Of a stretch of 64,000 nt of DNA, positions 53,441 to 61,065 are shown piece after piece. The translations under genes were made by a program, and so were the position numbers. The stretch is from Frankia sp. AgB32 (GTDB taxonomy: Bacteria > Actinomycetota > Actinomycetes > Frankiales > Frankiaceae). Under the pieces are notes generated by a model that was given only the letters and a program-made list of their open reading frames with translations, had not been told where the DNA came from and did no database searches. The stretch is from NCBI RefSeq assembly GCF_023243045.1, contig NZ_JALKFX010000013.1, positions 1 to 64,000 on the forward strand. Direction: 5' to 3'. Each line of letters begins with the position of its first letter. Positions within the stretch are counted from its first letter, which is position 1.

Positions 53441-53728
53441 ATGGTGATCGTCGCGGGTCAGCTCGTCGTCGACCCTGCCCAGCGGGAGAGCTATCTCGTC
53501 GGCTGCGTCAACGTCGTGGAACAGGCGCGCCGCGCGCCGGGCTGCCTCGACTTCGCGATCAGCGCCGACCTGGTGGACCCGGGACGGATCAACATCTTCG
53601 AACGGTGGGAGAGCCAGGAGGCCGTCGAGGCATTCCGGGGCAGCGGCCCGAGCGACGAGCAGAGCGCGGCGATCTCCGCGGCGTCCGTGGCTGAGTACGA
53701 CGTCGCGGATGCCCGCGCGCTGACCTGA
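53441..53728 (+). CDS. antibiotic biosynthesis monooxygenase (ABM) family protein
   Basis: A 95-residue ferredoxin-like protein: MVIVAGQLVVDPAQRESYLVGCVNVVEQARRAPGCLDFAISADLVDPGRINIFERWESQEAVEAFRGSG. The pattern VAG-LxVxPxxRxxYL, APGCLDF and FERWESxxAVEAF is typical of ABM/YgiN-type proteins, which may act as quinol monooxygenases or as dimeric binding domains. The ATG at 53441 has AAAGGGG 5 nt before it. A start 8 codons earlier is less likely. Confidence 0.85.
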   Translation: MVIVAGQLVVDPAQRESYLVGCVNVVEQARRAPGCLDFAISADLVDPGRINIFERWESQEAVEAFRGSGPSDEQSAAISAASVAEYDVADARALT

Positions 53729-53807
53729 CGCGGCAGCCGGTCACCCGCCCTCGGGCAGGCGAGCCGGCGCCGCCGCCGGAACTACCCATACCCGCCACAT
53801 CCCGAGC

Positions 53808-53839
53808 TTGACCTTGACCCTGGGTCAGGGTTCCAGCAT
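53808..53839 (+). promoter_or_regulatory. MerR-type promoter/operator of the ABC exporter operon
   Basis: TTGACC at 53808-53813 and CAGCAT at 53834-53839 are separated by 20 nt, the overlong spacer used by MerR regulators. In the spacer TGACCC-T-GGGTCA (53815-53827) is an inverted repeat. The ATG of the ABC gene follows 6 nt after CAGCAT, so the mRNA may be leaderless. A MerR gene is the third gene of the operon. Confidence 0.65.
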
Positions 53840-53845
53840 GGGGGC

Positions 53846-54802
53846 ATGACCACTACCGACCCCGCGATCGAGGTTGCCGGGCTCACCAAGTCCTACGGCG
53901 AGCACGCCGTGCTGGACGGCGTCGACCTGACCGTGCCGGAAGGCACCGTCTACGCGCTGCTCGGGCCGAACGGCGCCGGCAAGACGACCTTCGTCAACAT
54001 CCTTTCCACCCTGCTGACCCCGGACGACGGCGTGATCCGCGTGGCCGGCTTCGACGTGCGGCGCGAGCCGGCCGGGGTGCGCGCCGCGATCGGCGTGACC
54101 GGGCAGTTCTCGGCGATCGACGAACTGCTCACCGGCCGCGAGAACCTGCGGCTGATGGCCGACCTGGCGCACCTCGACCGGTCGACCGCCGCCACCGCCG
54201 TGACCGTCCTGCTGGAGCGCTTCGACCTCGTCGACGCGGCCGACCGGCGGGCGCGGACCTACTCGGGGGGCATGAAACGGCGTCTGGATCTGGCCATGAC
54301 ACTCATCGCCCGACCCCGCGTGATCTTTCTCGACGAGCCGACGGCGGGTCTCGACCCACGTAGCCGTCGCGACCTGTGGGCGATCGTGCGCGAACTGGTC
54401 GCGGATGGCGTGACGGTGCTGCTGACGACGCAGTACCTCGAGGAGGCCGACCAGCTGGCCGACCGGATCGGGGTCCTCGACGGCGGCCGCCTGGTCGCCG
54501 AGGGCACGGCCGCCGAGCTGAAGCGGCGGGTACCCGGCGGGCAGGTGTTGGTCCGGTTCACCGACGCCGCGGCGCTGGCCGCGGCAGCGGCGGTACACCC
54601 GGGGGCCAGCGCCGACGCCGAGGCGCTCACCCTGCGGGTGCCGGGTGACAGTGGCATCGCCGGGCTGCGCCGCGTCCTTGACGGCCTCGACGACGACGGC
54701 GTCGCCGGTCTGACGGTCGCCTCCGCCGACCTCGACGACGTGTTCCTCGCGCTCACCGGCCGCGCGGCCGCAGCGCCGACCTCCCTGGAGATCCAAGCAT
54801 GA
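53846..54802 (+). CDS. drug-resistance ABC transporter ATPase (DrrA-like)
   Basis: A 318-residue ATPase of the daunorubicin-resistance type: IEVAGLTKSYGEHAVLDGVDLTV, Walker A GPNGAGKTT, YSGGMKRRLDLAMTLIARPRVIFLDEPTAGLDPRSR (signature and Walker B), LLTTQYLEEADQLADRI, and the DrrA C-terminal region (RVPGGQVLVRFTDAAALAA). It powers export of a hydrophobic drug. It overlaps the permease gene by 4 nt. Expression is probably controlled by the MerR protein encoded downstream through the promoter at 53808. Confidence 0.94.
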   Translation: MTTTDPAIEVAGLTKSYGEHAVLDGVDLTVPEGTVYALLGPNGAGKTTFVNILSTLLTPDDGVIRVAGFDVRREPAGVRAAIGVTGQFSAIDELLTGRENLRLMADLAHLDRSTAATAVTVLLERFDLVDAADRRARTYSGGMKRRLDLAMTLIARPRVIFLDEPTAGLDPRSRRDLWAIVRELVADGVTVLLTTQYLEEADQLADRIGVLDGGRLVAEGTAAELKRRVPGGQVLVRFTDAAALAAAAAVHPGASADAEALTLRVPGDSGIAGLRRVLDGLDDDGVAGLTVASADLDDVFLALTGRAAAAPTSLEIQA

Positions 54803-55596
54803 GCAGCGCCACCTACACCGTCCGTGACTCGGCGACGATGCTGCGCCGCAACCTCCTGCACATCCGCCGCTACCCCTCATTGTCGATCATGCTGATTGCC
54901 CAGCCGATCGTCTTCCTGCTGCTGTTCGTGTACGTGTTCGGCGGGACCCTGGGCGCCGGACTACCAGGCCGGCACGACAGCGGGGACCGCAGCGACTACC
55001 TCGTGTTCATCACGCCAGGCATCCTGGTCATGACCGTCGCGAGCATCGCGCTCGGCACCGCGATCTCGACCGCGAGCGACATGACCACCGGGATCATCGC
55101 CCGGTTCCGGACCATGGACATCGCCCGCGTGTCCGTGCTCACCGGCCACGTACTGGGCGCTGTCCTGCGGACCGGCGGTGCCGTGGTGATCGTGGCGGCG
55201 TTCGCGTTCGGACTCGGGTTCCGTTCCGATGCCGGGCCGCTCGGCTGGCTCGCCGCGATCGGGCTGCTGATCCTCATCGCGTTCTCGCTCACCTGGCTGA
55301 CCGTCGGCATGGGTCTGGCGGCGGACAGCGTGGAGACGGCCAGCAACACCCCGCTGTTCCTGATGATCCTGCCGTTCGTCAGCAGCGGGTTCGTGCCGAC
55401 GGACGCGATGCCGGTCGGCTTGCGCGAGTTCGCGCGGTACCAGCCGTTCACCCCGATGATCAACAGTCTCCGTGCGCTCGTCACGGGTGCGCCGACGAAC
55501 TCCGACCTGTGGTTCGCGATCGGCTGGTGTGTCCTGATCTCGTTGGTCGGCTTCCTCTGGTCGCGTCGGCTGTTCCTGCGCGTCCCCGCGAGATAG
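54799..55596 (+). CDS. drug-resistance ABC transporter permease (DrrB-like)
   Basis: A 265-residue ABC-2 permease with six helices, among them LSIMLIAQPIVFLLLFVYVFGGTLGAG, YLVFITPGILVMTVASIALGTAIS and FLMILPFVSSGFVPTDAMPVGLREFARYQPFTPMINSLRALV. The motif FVSSGFVPTDAMPxxLRxFAxYQPFTP is diagnostic for the DrrB family. It is translationally coupled to the ATPase. Confidence 0.94.
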   Translation: MSSATYTVRDSATMLRRNLLHIRRYPSLSIMLIAQPIVFLLLFVYVFGGTLGAGLPGRHDSGDRSDYLVFITPGILVMTVASIALGTAISTASDMTTGIIARFRTMDIARVSVLTGHVLGAVLRTGGAVVIVAAFAFGLGFRSDAGPLGWLAAIGLLILIAFSLTWLTVGMGLAADSVETASNTPLFLMILPFVSSGFVPTDAMPVGLREFARYQPFTPMINSLRALVTGAPTNSDLWFAIGWCVLISLVGFLWSRRLFLRVPAR

Positions 55597-55608
55597 GAGA
55601 CTGGTCCG

Positions 55609-56376
55609 GTGCTCACGATCAGCCAGTTGGCGTCGTATGCCGGCGTCACCGTGCGCGCGGTGCGGCACTACCACGCCAAGGGTCTCCTGCCAGAGCCGAA
55701 GCGCGACCACTCCGGCTACCGCCGTTACGACGCCCACGCCGTCGTCGAGCTCGTCAGGATCCGGACGCTCGCCGACGCCGGCGTGCCACTCGCCCGCGTC
55801 CGCGAGCTCCTGGCCGCCGACGAGACGGAGTTCAGCGCCGCCGTCGCCGACATCGACCGGCGGCTGCGCGCGGAGATCCGGCAGCGACAGCGGCACCGTG
55901 AGCGGATCGCGCAGCTGGCCGCCGGGGACAGCCTGGCCCTCCCGCCGGAGGCGGTGGCCTACCTCGACAGGCTGCGCGAGCTCGGTCTGCCGGAGCTCAT
56001 GATCGGGGGCGAGCGGGACGCCTGGATCCTGGTGGCCGCCCAGCTCCCGGAGCACATGCCGCTGTACATGAAGCTGAAGCAGGAGCAGCTCGACGACCCG
56101 GCGACAGTCGACCTCTATCGCGATCTCGCCGAGATGATCAATTGGGAGGCGGACGACCCACGGGTGGCGGCCGTGGGCGACCGGCTCGTCGCCGCTCTGG
56201 AGGCCGGTGAGCCCGAAGGCTGGGAGAACCACGACCAGCGGATGGCCGACGAGCTCGTGGAACTCCTCGACGCCGTCTTCCTCGACTCGGTGCCGATCGC
56301 CCGTCGCCTCATGGACCGGCTCGAGGAGCGCGGTTGGCGTGGCTGGACCCGGTTCGAACGGGTCCAGGCACGCTAG
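55609..56376 (+). CDS. MerR-family transcriptional regulator
   Basis: A 255-residue regulator. The N-terminal winged helix is LTISQLASYAGVTVRAVRHYHAKGLLPEPKRDHSGYRRYDAHAVVELVRIRTLADAGVPLARVRELL, followed by a coiled dimer helix (DIDRRLRAEIRQRQRHRERIAQL) and a C-terminal helical effector domain of about 130 residues without metal-binding Cys. It therefore probably senses an organic molecule exported by the ABC pair. The GTG has AGGAG 9 nt upstream and follows the permease by 12 nt. Confidence 0.93.
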   Translation: MLTISQLASYAGVTVRAVRHYHAKGLLPEPKRDHSGYRRYDAHAVVELVRIRTLADAGVPLARVRELLAADETEFSAAVADIDRRLRAEIRQRQRHRERIAQLAAGDSLALPPEAVAYLDRLRELGLPELMIGGERDAWILVAAQLPEHMPLYMKLKQEQLDDPATVDLYRDLAEMINWEADDPRVAAVGDRLVAALEAGEPEGWENHDQRMADELVELLDAVFLDSVPIARRLMDRLEERGWRGWTRFERVQAR

Positions 56377-56398
56377 CGCTGCCCTCGGCAGGCGCGAG

Positions 56399-57352
56399 TC
56401 AGCGCCGTCGGGAGCGCTGAACGAGGTCGCGCGCGGCCTCGGGCCAGTCCGGAAAGGCGAACGCGAAGCCCGCGTCGAGGAGCCGTCCTGGAACCACTCG
56501 GCGGCTCTTGAGGAGCAGCTCGGTATCGGAGCGCAGGACGAACGCGCCGATCTCGGCCATCCAGGCGGTGGCGGGCAGGCCCATCGGGACTCCCGCCGCC
56601 CGGCGCAGATCGGCCATGAAGTTTCGGTACGGCAGCGGATTCGGAGCGGCCAGATTGACCGGTCCGGTCAGGTCATCCCGGGTCAGCAGGAACTCGACGG
56701 CACGAACCAGGTCGTCGCCGTGAATCCACGACATGTACTGCCGGCCGCCGGCCACCGGGCCGCCGAGACCGAAGCGGGCCAGGCGAAGCATCATGTCGAA
56801 GGCGCCGCCGCGGCCGGGCGCCATCACGATGCTCGTGCGCAGCGCGACCTTCCGGGTGTTCGGGGTTGGCGCCTCGGCCTGCGCGTTCTCCCAGTTCCGG
56901 GCGATGTTCACGCTGAACGCCCAGTACGCGGGCACGTCGGCCTCCGAGCCGCCGGTGGTGCCCGTCGCCTCGTCGTTGGCCTGGTCGTGGCTGTGGGCGT
57001 AGATGGTGGCCGTGCTCATCTGGAGCCAGACCCGCGGCGGGCGGGAGGCCCGCGCGATCGCGTCGCCCACCACGGTGGCGGAGCGCACCCGCGAGTTCAT
57101 CATGTCGCGCAGGTTGGCCTCGGTGTACCGACAGTTCACGCTTCGACCGGCCAGGTTGAGGACGGCGTCGGCACCGTCGATCTCCGCCGCCCAGCTGCCG
57201 GCGCTCCGCCCGTCCCACCGCACGATCCGGGCTCCCGGCACCCGCGCGTCCGCACGCCGACTGAGGACGACCACCTCGTGTCCGGCCCCGCCCACCGCGT
57301 CCGCGAGCAGGACGCCCAGCTGCCCGGTGCCACCGGGAACGACGATTTTCAC
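56399..57352 (-). CDS. NAD-dependent epimerase/dehydratase (SDR39U1/YfcH type, DUF1731)
   Basis: A 317-residue SDR protein with the atypical C-terminal DUF1731. It starts MKIVVPGGTGQLGVLLADAVGGAGHEVVVLSRR (GGTGQLG at 7-13), has DAVLNLAGRSVNCRYTEANLRDMMNSRV, the HGDDLVRAVEFLL segment and the C-terminal block FVLRSDTELLLKSRRVVPGRLLDAGFAFAFPDWPEAARDLV. The reaction is unknown. It overlaps the TetR stop by 4 nt (ATGA), so the two are one operon and the enzyme is probably under TetR control. Confidence 0.92.
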   Translation of the reverse strand: MKIVVPGGTGQLGVLLADAVGGAGHEVVVLSRRADARVPGARIVRWDGRSAGSWAAEIDGADAVLNLAGRSVNCRYTEANLRDMMNSRVRSATVVGDAIARASRPPRVWLQMSTATIYAHSHDQANDEATGTTGGSEADVPAYWAFSVNIARNWENAQAEAPTPNTRKVALRTSIVMAPGRGGAFDMMLRLARFGLGGPVAGGRQYMSWIHGDDLVRAVEFLLTRDDLTGPVNLAAPNPLPYRNFMADLRRAAGVPMGLPATAWMAEIGAFVLRSDTELLLKSRRVVPGRLLDAGFAFAFPDWPEAARDLVQRSRRR

Positions 57353-58101
57353 CTCGCCGACGTCCCGATCCGCCCCGCGGCCTTGACTTCGGGGAGCCGA
57401 AGGTCGGCCAGCAGAGAGCCGATGTCGTCGGTCACCAGGCGCGAGCCCGGCAGGCGGCTCAGCGACACCAGCCGGCTGACCAGCCGCGCCGTGGAGTCGA
57501 TCAGACGCCGGGTGCGTGCCTGGTTCGGCGAGGTGTCATGGACCCAGAACAGCGTGATGCCGAGATAGGCGAGCCACAGCAGCTCCGGAAGATTCCTGGC
57601 CAGCGGACCGGGTCGTTTGTCCGAGCCCTCGACGACGTCGCGGAACAGGCCGACGGCTGCGGCCCGCGCCGCGGTGGACTCCGCGCTGAACGGGCTCGAC
57701 GGCGACGAGGGCAGGATCGCCACCTTGATGAACGAGCCGGCGAACGCGTGGTATGGCGCCATCTCGTCGACGCCCGCATGAAGCACGCCCCGGAACCGGT
57801 CGGTGAAGTCGCGACTGGTCAGTACCTCGGCCGCGCGCTGTCGGTGCCCGGCCTGGATCGCGGCGTAGAACTCCTGCACCAGCTCTTCCTTCGAGCCGAA
57901 GTAGTGATACGCGTTGCCGACCGACACACCGGCTGTCCGCGCGATGTCCCGCATCGTCGTCCGGTCGTAGCCCCGGTCCCGGAACGACGCCATCGCCGTC
58001 TCCAGAATCAGCGCCCGCGTCACTGCCCCCCGGCCGCCCCCGTCCGGACGACCGACTGCCCCGTCCCGCGCCTGGGCCACCTCATCGCTGTCGCTGCTCA
58101 C
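57349..58101 (-). CDS. TetR-family transcriptional regulator
   Basis: A 250-residue repressor. The HTH is TRALILETAMASFRDRGYDRTTMRDIARTAGVSVGNAYHYFGSKEELVQEFYAAI (about 28-83). The C-terminal ligand domain is of the TetR_C_33-like type with long helices. A 25-residue Asp/Gly/Ala-rich start precedes the HTH. The operator candidate lies 49 bp upstream at 58150-58167. It is the first gene of the operon with the epimerase. Confidence 0.93.
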   Translation of the reverse strand: MSSDSDEVAQARDGAVGRPDGGGRGAVTRALILETAMASFRDRGYDRTTMRDIARTAGVSVGNAYHYFGSKEELVQEFYAAIQAGHRQRAAEVLTSRDFTDRFRGVLHAGVDEMAPYHAFAGSFIKVAILPSSPSSPFSAESTAARAAAVGLFRDVVEGSDKRPGPLARNLPELLWLAYLGITLFWVHDTSPNQARTRRLIDSTARLVSRLVSLSRLPGSRLVTDDIGSLLADLRLPEVKAAGRIGTSAR

Positions 58102-58149
58102 ATCGGACTCCTCTGGTTCGACGGCCGCGACGGCCGAGGCGTGCCGCAG

Positions 58150-58167
58150 AGTTGAACGTGTTCAACT
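58150..58167. promoter_or_regulatory. TetR-type operator
   Basis: AGTTGAAC (58150-58157) and GTTCAACT (58160-58167) are perfect inverted repeats with a 2-nt centre. The site is in front of the TetR gene at the distance expected of an autoregulatory operator. Sequences of the form GTTGAAC/GTTCAAC are common TetR targets. Confidence 0.75.
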
Positions 58168-58397
58168 ATAGGTCGAAGGAGCCCGGCGCGGGCGCCGGGT
58201 ACAACGTGTGGGGCGACGCGGCGCTGATCGGAACGGCCGACGAGGTCCCCCAGCCCAGCCCGACGCCGTGACCAACGATGGGGCATAGCTGATCTGAGCA
58301 CGGACGAGGTCGTCGACGTCCTGGCCCGGATCCTGGACGCCGCGGGGGCAGCTACCCGAGCTCGATCCTGACCACGCGGGTCCGTGCGGTGTCGTAC

Positions 58398-58772
58398 TCA
58401 GCGCGGCAGCGGGCCGGAGTACACGGCGCGGGCCTGGTGCACGGCGGGAAGGTGCTGGTCGGACCACTGGGTGAGAGCGGCGAAGACGGGGGCGAGGCTC
58501 TCGCCGAGCTCGCTGATCCCGTACTCCACCCGGGGCGGCACCTCCGGGTGGTAGGTGCGGGTCACGAGCCCGTCGCGCTCCATCTGCCGCAGCCGCTGCG
58601 TCAGCACCTTCGGGGTGATGCCCAGCGTTCGCTCGAGTTCGACGAAGCGCTGGGTGCCGTGTTCGTGCAGCGTCCAGAGAATCGGAGTGGTCCAGCGGCT
58701 GAACACCAGGTCGACGACCGACCCGATGGGGCAGGGACGGACGCCGGTCGAGGTCTCGGCGATGGCGGTCAT
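58398..58772 (-). CDS. HxlR-family transcriptional regulator
   Basis: A 124-residue winged-helix protein with the HxlR pattern: CPIGSVVDLVFSRWTTPILWTLHEHGTQRFVELERTLGITPKVLTQRLRQMERDGLVTRTYHPEVPPRVEYGISELGESLAPVFAALTQW. The N-terminal Cys near residue 14 is where redox or quinone-sensing members have theirs. It is divergent from the NmrA-like reductase at 58891, which it probably controls from the 118-nt gap. Confidence 0.93.
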   Translation of the reverse strand: MTAIAETSTGVRPCPIGSVVDLVFSRWTTPILWTLHEHGTQRFVELERTLGITPKVLTQRLRQMERDGLVTRTYHPEVPPRVEYGISELGESLAPVFAALTQWSDQHLPAVHQARAVYSGPLPR

Positions 58773-58890
58773 GGCGACTCCTGCTCCCTATAGAGCTACT
58801 GCTCCCATTACTTTCCATGGGGTACCTACTACCCACGTGAATGTAACGTGCCCCGGGTCCAGTCCGAAACCCCTACCCGGAGGTCCTCAC

Positions 58891-59730
58891 GTGATCGTCG
58901 TAACCGGCGCGACCGGCAACATCGGCCGTCCCCTCGTCCAGAACCTGCTCACCGCCGGCGAGACGGTGAGCGCCGTGTCCCGCGGCACCTCGGCGCCCCT
59001 GCCCGTCGGCGCGGGACTCACCGCCCTGCGCGCCGACCTCGCCGAACCCGACAGCCTCGCCCCCGCCCTCGAGGGGGCCGACGCGCTGTTCCTGCTCGTC
59101 CATGGCTCCGGCGACGACCTCGACCCGGCGGCGATACTCGGCGCCGCCAAGGCCGCCGGCGTGCGCCGGGTGGTGCTCCTGTCCTCGGTCGCCGCCGGTA
59201 CCCGTCCAGGCATGTCCGCCTACGACGGGTTCCGCGCACTCGAAGGCGCGGTGACCGGGTCGGGCCTGGAGTGGACGGTCCTGCGGCCGGGCGGCTTTCA
59301 CTCCAACGCGCTCGCCTGGGCGAGCTCGGTTCAGCAGCAGCGGACGGTGTTCGCGCCGTTCGGCGACATCGCGCTGCCGTCGGTCAACGCGGCCGACCTG
59401 GCCGACGTCGCGGCCGCGGCCCTGCTGGACCCACGCCACACCGGCCGGATCTACGTCCTGGCGGGGCCCGCGACCTCGCCGCGCGACCGGGCGGCAGCCC
59501 TCGGCGCGGCCCTCGGCGCTCCGGTGACCTTCGTCGAGCTCTCCCCCGAGCAGGCCCGGGAGCAGATGGTGGGCTGGATGCCCGCCCACGTCGCCGACGC
59601 CACCCTGAGCATCCTCGGCAGCCCGACCGCCGAGGAAAGGGCGGTCGGCCCGGACCTCGCCACCGTGCTCGGCCGCCCCGGCCGGCCGTTCGAGACGTGG
59701 GCGGGGAACAACCTGGACGCGTTCCGCTGA
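58891..59730 (+). CDS. NmrA-like NAD(P)-binding protein
   Basis: A 279-residue protein: VIVVTGATGNIGRPLVQNLLTAGETVSAVSRG with GATGNIG at 6-12, ADALFLLVHG, GVRRVVLLSSVAAG and EWTVLRPGGFHSNALAWA. It is an atypical SDR of the NmrA/quinone-reductase (QOR2-like) type and lacks a catalytic Tyr-x3-Lys. It may reduce a quinone or act as a redox sensor. The GTG at 58891 has GGAGG 7 nt before it. The divergent HxlR regulator suggests induction by quinones or electrophiles. Confidence 0.9.
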   Translation: MIVVTGATGNIGRPLVQNLLTAGETVSAVSRGTSAPLPVGAGLTALRADLAEPDSLAPALEGADALFLLVHGSGDDLDPAAILGAAKAAGVRRVVLLSSVAAGTRPGMSAYDGFRALEGAVTGSGLEWTVLRPGGFHSNALAWASSVQQQRTVFAPFGDIALPSVNAADLADVAAAALLDPRHTGRIYVLAGPATSPRDRAAALGAALGAPVTFVELSPEQAREQMVGWMPAHVADATLSILGSPTAEERAVGPDLATVLGRPGRPFETWAGNNLDAFR

Positions 59731-59778
59731 TCCGACAAACCGGGCAGCCCGCCCCACCTGCGCGGGCGGGCGCGCCCG

Positions 59779-60090
59779 GTGTCACTTCTACAGGTGCACG
59801 CACTCCGATATCGGTTCAAATCCCCACCTCTCGCCGAGCAGGGCCCGCTGCTGGGGGAGCCGTACACCCGACAGCTCGACGGCAAGCTGCGGGAACTGCG
59901 GTTCCACCTGGGTGGCCAGGCGGTCCGAGTGACCTACTGGATCGCGCCGGGCCGGCGGGTGGTGCTGCTGACGATGTTCGCCAAGACCCGGATGAGGGAG
60001 GCTGGCGAGGTGTTCCGAGCGAGACGCGCGCTGGCACGCTGTCTGACTGAGTCGCACACGGTAGGTGAAGGAGGCGAGGGCGATGACTGA
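59779..60090 (+). CDS. RelE/HigB-like toxin (Gp49 family), N-terminus apparently truncated
   Basis: A 103-residue frame. From residue 17 it reads PLAEQGPLLGEPYTRQLDGKLRELRFHLGGQAVRVTYWIAPGRRVVLLTMFAKTRMREAGEVFRARRAL, which is the Gp49/HigB mRNA-interferase pattern. Full-length members have about 25 more residues before this (a helix with the first catalytic charge). The present start (MSLLQVHALRYRFKS) is unrelated, so the toxin has probably lost its N-terminus and activity. It overlaps the antitoxin by 8 nt. Confidence 0.75.
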   Translation: MSLLQVHALRYRFKSPPLAEQGPLLGEPYTRQLDGKLRELRFHLGGQAVRVTYWIAPGRRVVLLTMFAKTRMREAGEVFRARRALARCLTESHTVGEGGEGDD

Positions 60091-60379
60091 ACGGGCGAAC
60101 TGGGCGGAGCTGCGCGAGCGGCGGATCAGCGAGCCGGGCGCATGGGAGGCGTATCAGGCCGCCCGGCTGGCGTTCGAGCTTGGCCGGTCGGTGCGGGAGC
60201 TTCGCCAACGGCGTGCGTGGAGCCAGACCGAACTCGCCCGGGCGGCGAGCATGACGCAGTCGTCGGTGGCACGGTTCGAAGCCGGTGGCACCATGACGAC
60301 CCTGCCGGTGCTGGAACGGCTCGCCGAGGCTCTCGACGCCGACCTCGACGTCCGCGTCGTCCCTCGCTCCGTGGCGTAG
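60083..60379 (+). CDS. XRE-family antitoxin
   Basis: A 98-residue protein: AWEAYQAARLAFELGRSVRELRQRRAWSQTELARAASMTQSSVARFEAGGTMTTLPVLERLAEALDADLDVRVVP. This is an XRE/HTH_3 domain with the antitoxin-type N-terminal arm (MTERANWAELRERRISEPGAWEAYQ) that blocks HigB-like toxins and autoregulates the operon. The ATG at 60083 has GAAGGAGG 8 nt upstream. It seems intact although the toxin is not. Confidence 0.9.
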   Translation: MTERANWAELRERRISEPGAWEAYQAARLAFELGRSVRELRQRRAWSQTELARAASMTQSSVARFEAGGTMTTLPVLERLAEALDADLDVRVVPRSVA

Positions 60380-60392
60380 GCCCACCGCCAGA

Positions 60393-61013
60393 ATGCCCGT
60401 CCGGCCTCAGCAGGGATGCGCAACAGGTGGGCGTCGGGGAGCCGGTCGCGTGGGCGCCTGGGATGGTGCTGCTGTCCGACGTCGGTCCGGCGGCGTGGGT
60501 GGACGGCGATACCGGTGGCCCGAGATCGCCGAACACCAGGGTGTCGCGCTGACGGCCGAGACCCGGTACCTGGATCTCATCGCCGGCTCCGACCGGTGGG
60601 GGCGGCCCTCCGACGGAGGCCTGGACGCGCATGAGACGGCGGCCCTCGCGAGGGTTCTGTCCCGCTTCACGACCAGCCCTGAGCAGGTCTACTTCTGTCT
60701 CTGGGAGGGATTCGGCCTTCCGGCGACGCGGGCCCGGGAAAACCGGCCGACCCGCGTGCGCACACCCCACCGGGCATATCGCCTGCTCGCCGGCCCGGTC
60801 AGCGCCGCCTCGATACTGCCGACGCCGGTGCCGTGGCGATGCGCGAGCCTGTGGTGGCCTCGCGATCAGTCCTGGCTGGTGGCCACCGATATCGACGGCT
60901 ACCTGACCTACCTCGGTGCCAGCCACGCCGCGATCAGGGCGGTCCTCGCCGATCCCGCCCTCGACGCCGTGGCCGTGCGCCCCGAGACCCCGCTCGATCC
61001 CAGCTACGGCTGA
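60393..61013 (+). CDS. conserved hypothetical protein, start uncertain
   Basis: The frame is open from 60393, but family-like sequence starts only at WPEIAEHQGVALTAETRYLDLIAGSDRWGRPSDGG (from about 60519). It goes on through EQVYFCLWEGFGLPATRARE, RAYRLLAGPVSAASILPTPVPWRCASLWWPRDQSWLVATDIDGYLTYLGASHAAIRAVLADPALDAV. I recall this as an unnamed protein common in Frankia and Streptomyces. The first 42 residues are Arg/Gly-rich and look like non-coding sequence, so the 5' end is missing or frameshifted. No domain function is known. Confidence 0.6.
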   Translation: MPVRPQQGCATGGRRGAGRVGAWDGAAVRRRSGGVGGRRYRWPEIAEHQGVALTAETRYLDLIAGSDRWGRPSDGGLDAHETAALARVLSRFTTSPEQVYFCLWEGFGLPATRARENRPTRVRTPHRAYRLLAGPVSAASILPTPVPWRCASLWWPRDQSWLVATDIDGYLTYLGASHAAIRAVLADPALDAVAVRPETPLDPSYG

Positions 61014-61065
61014 CCACGGCCTGCGCTGCCGCGTGGATGGCTCACCCTGGTAGGACTCCTTCCCG

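Noticed and set aside
59805-59825. GGTTCAAATCC at 59813-59823, which resembles a tRNA T-loop and could mark an integration site
   Set aside because: The flanking bases do not form the T stem, and no acceptor stem, anticodon arm or CCA was found. It is probably a coincidence inside the toxin frame.
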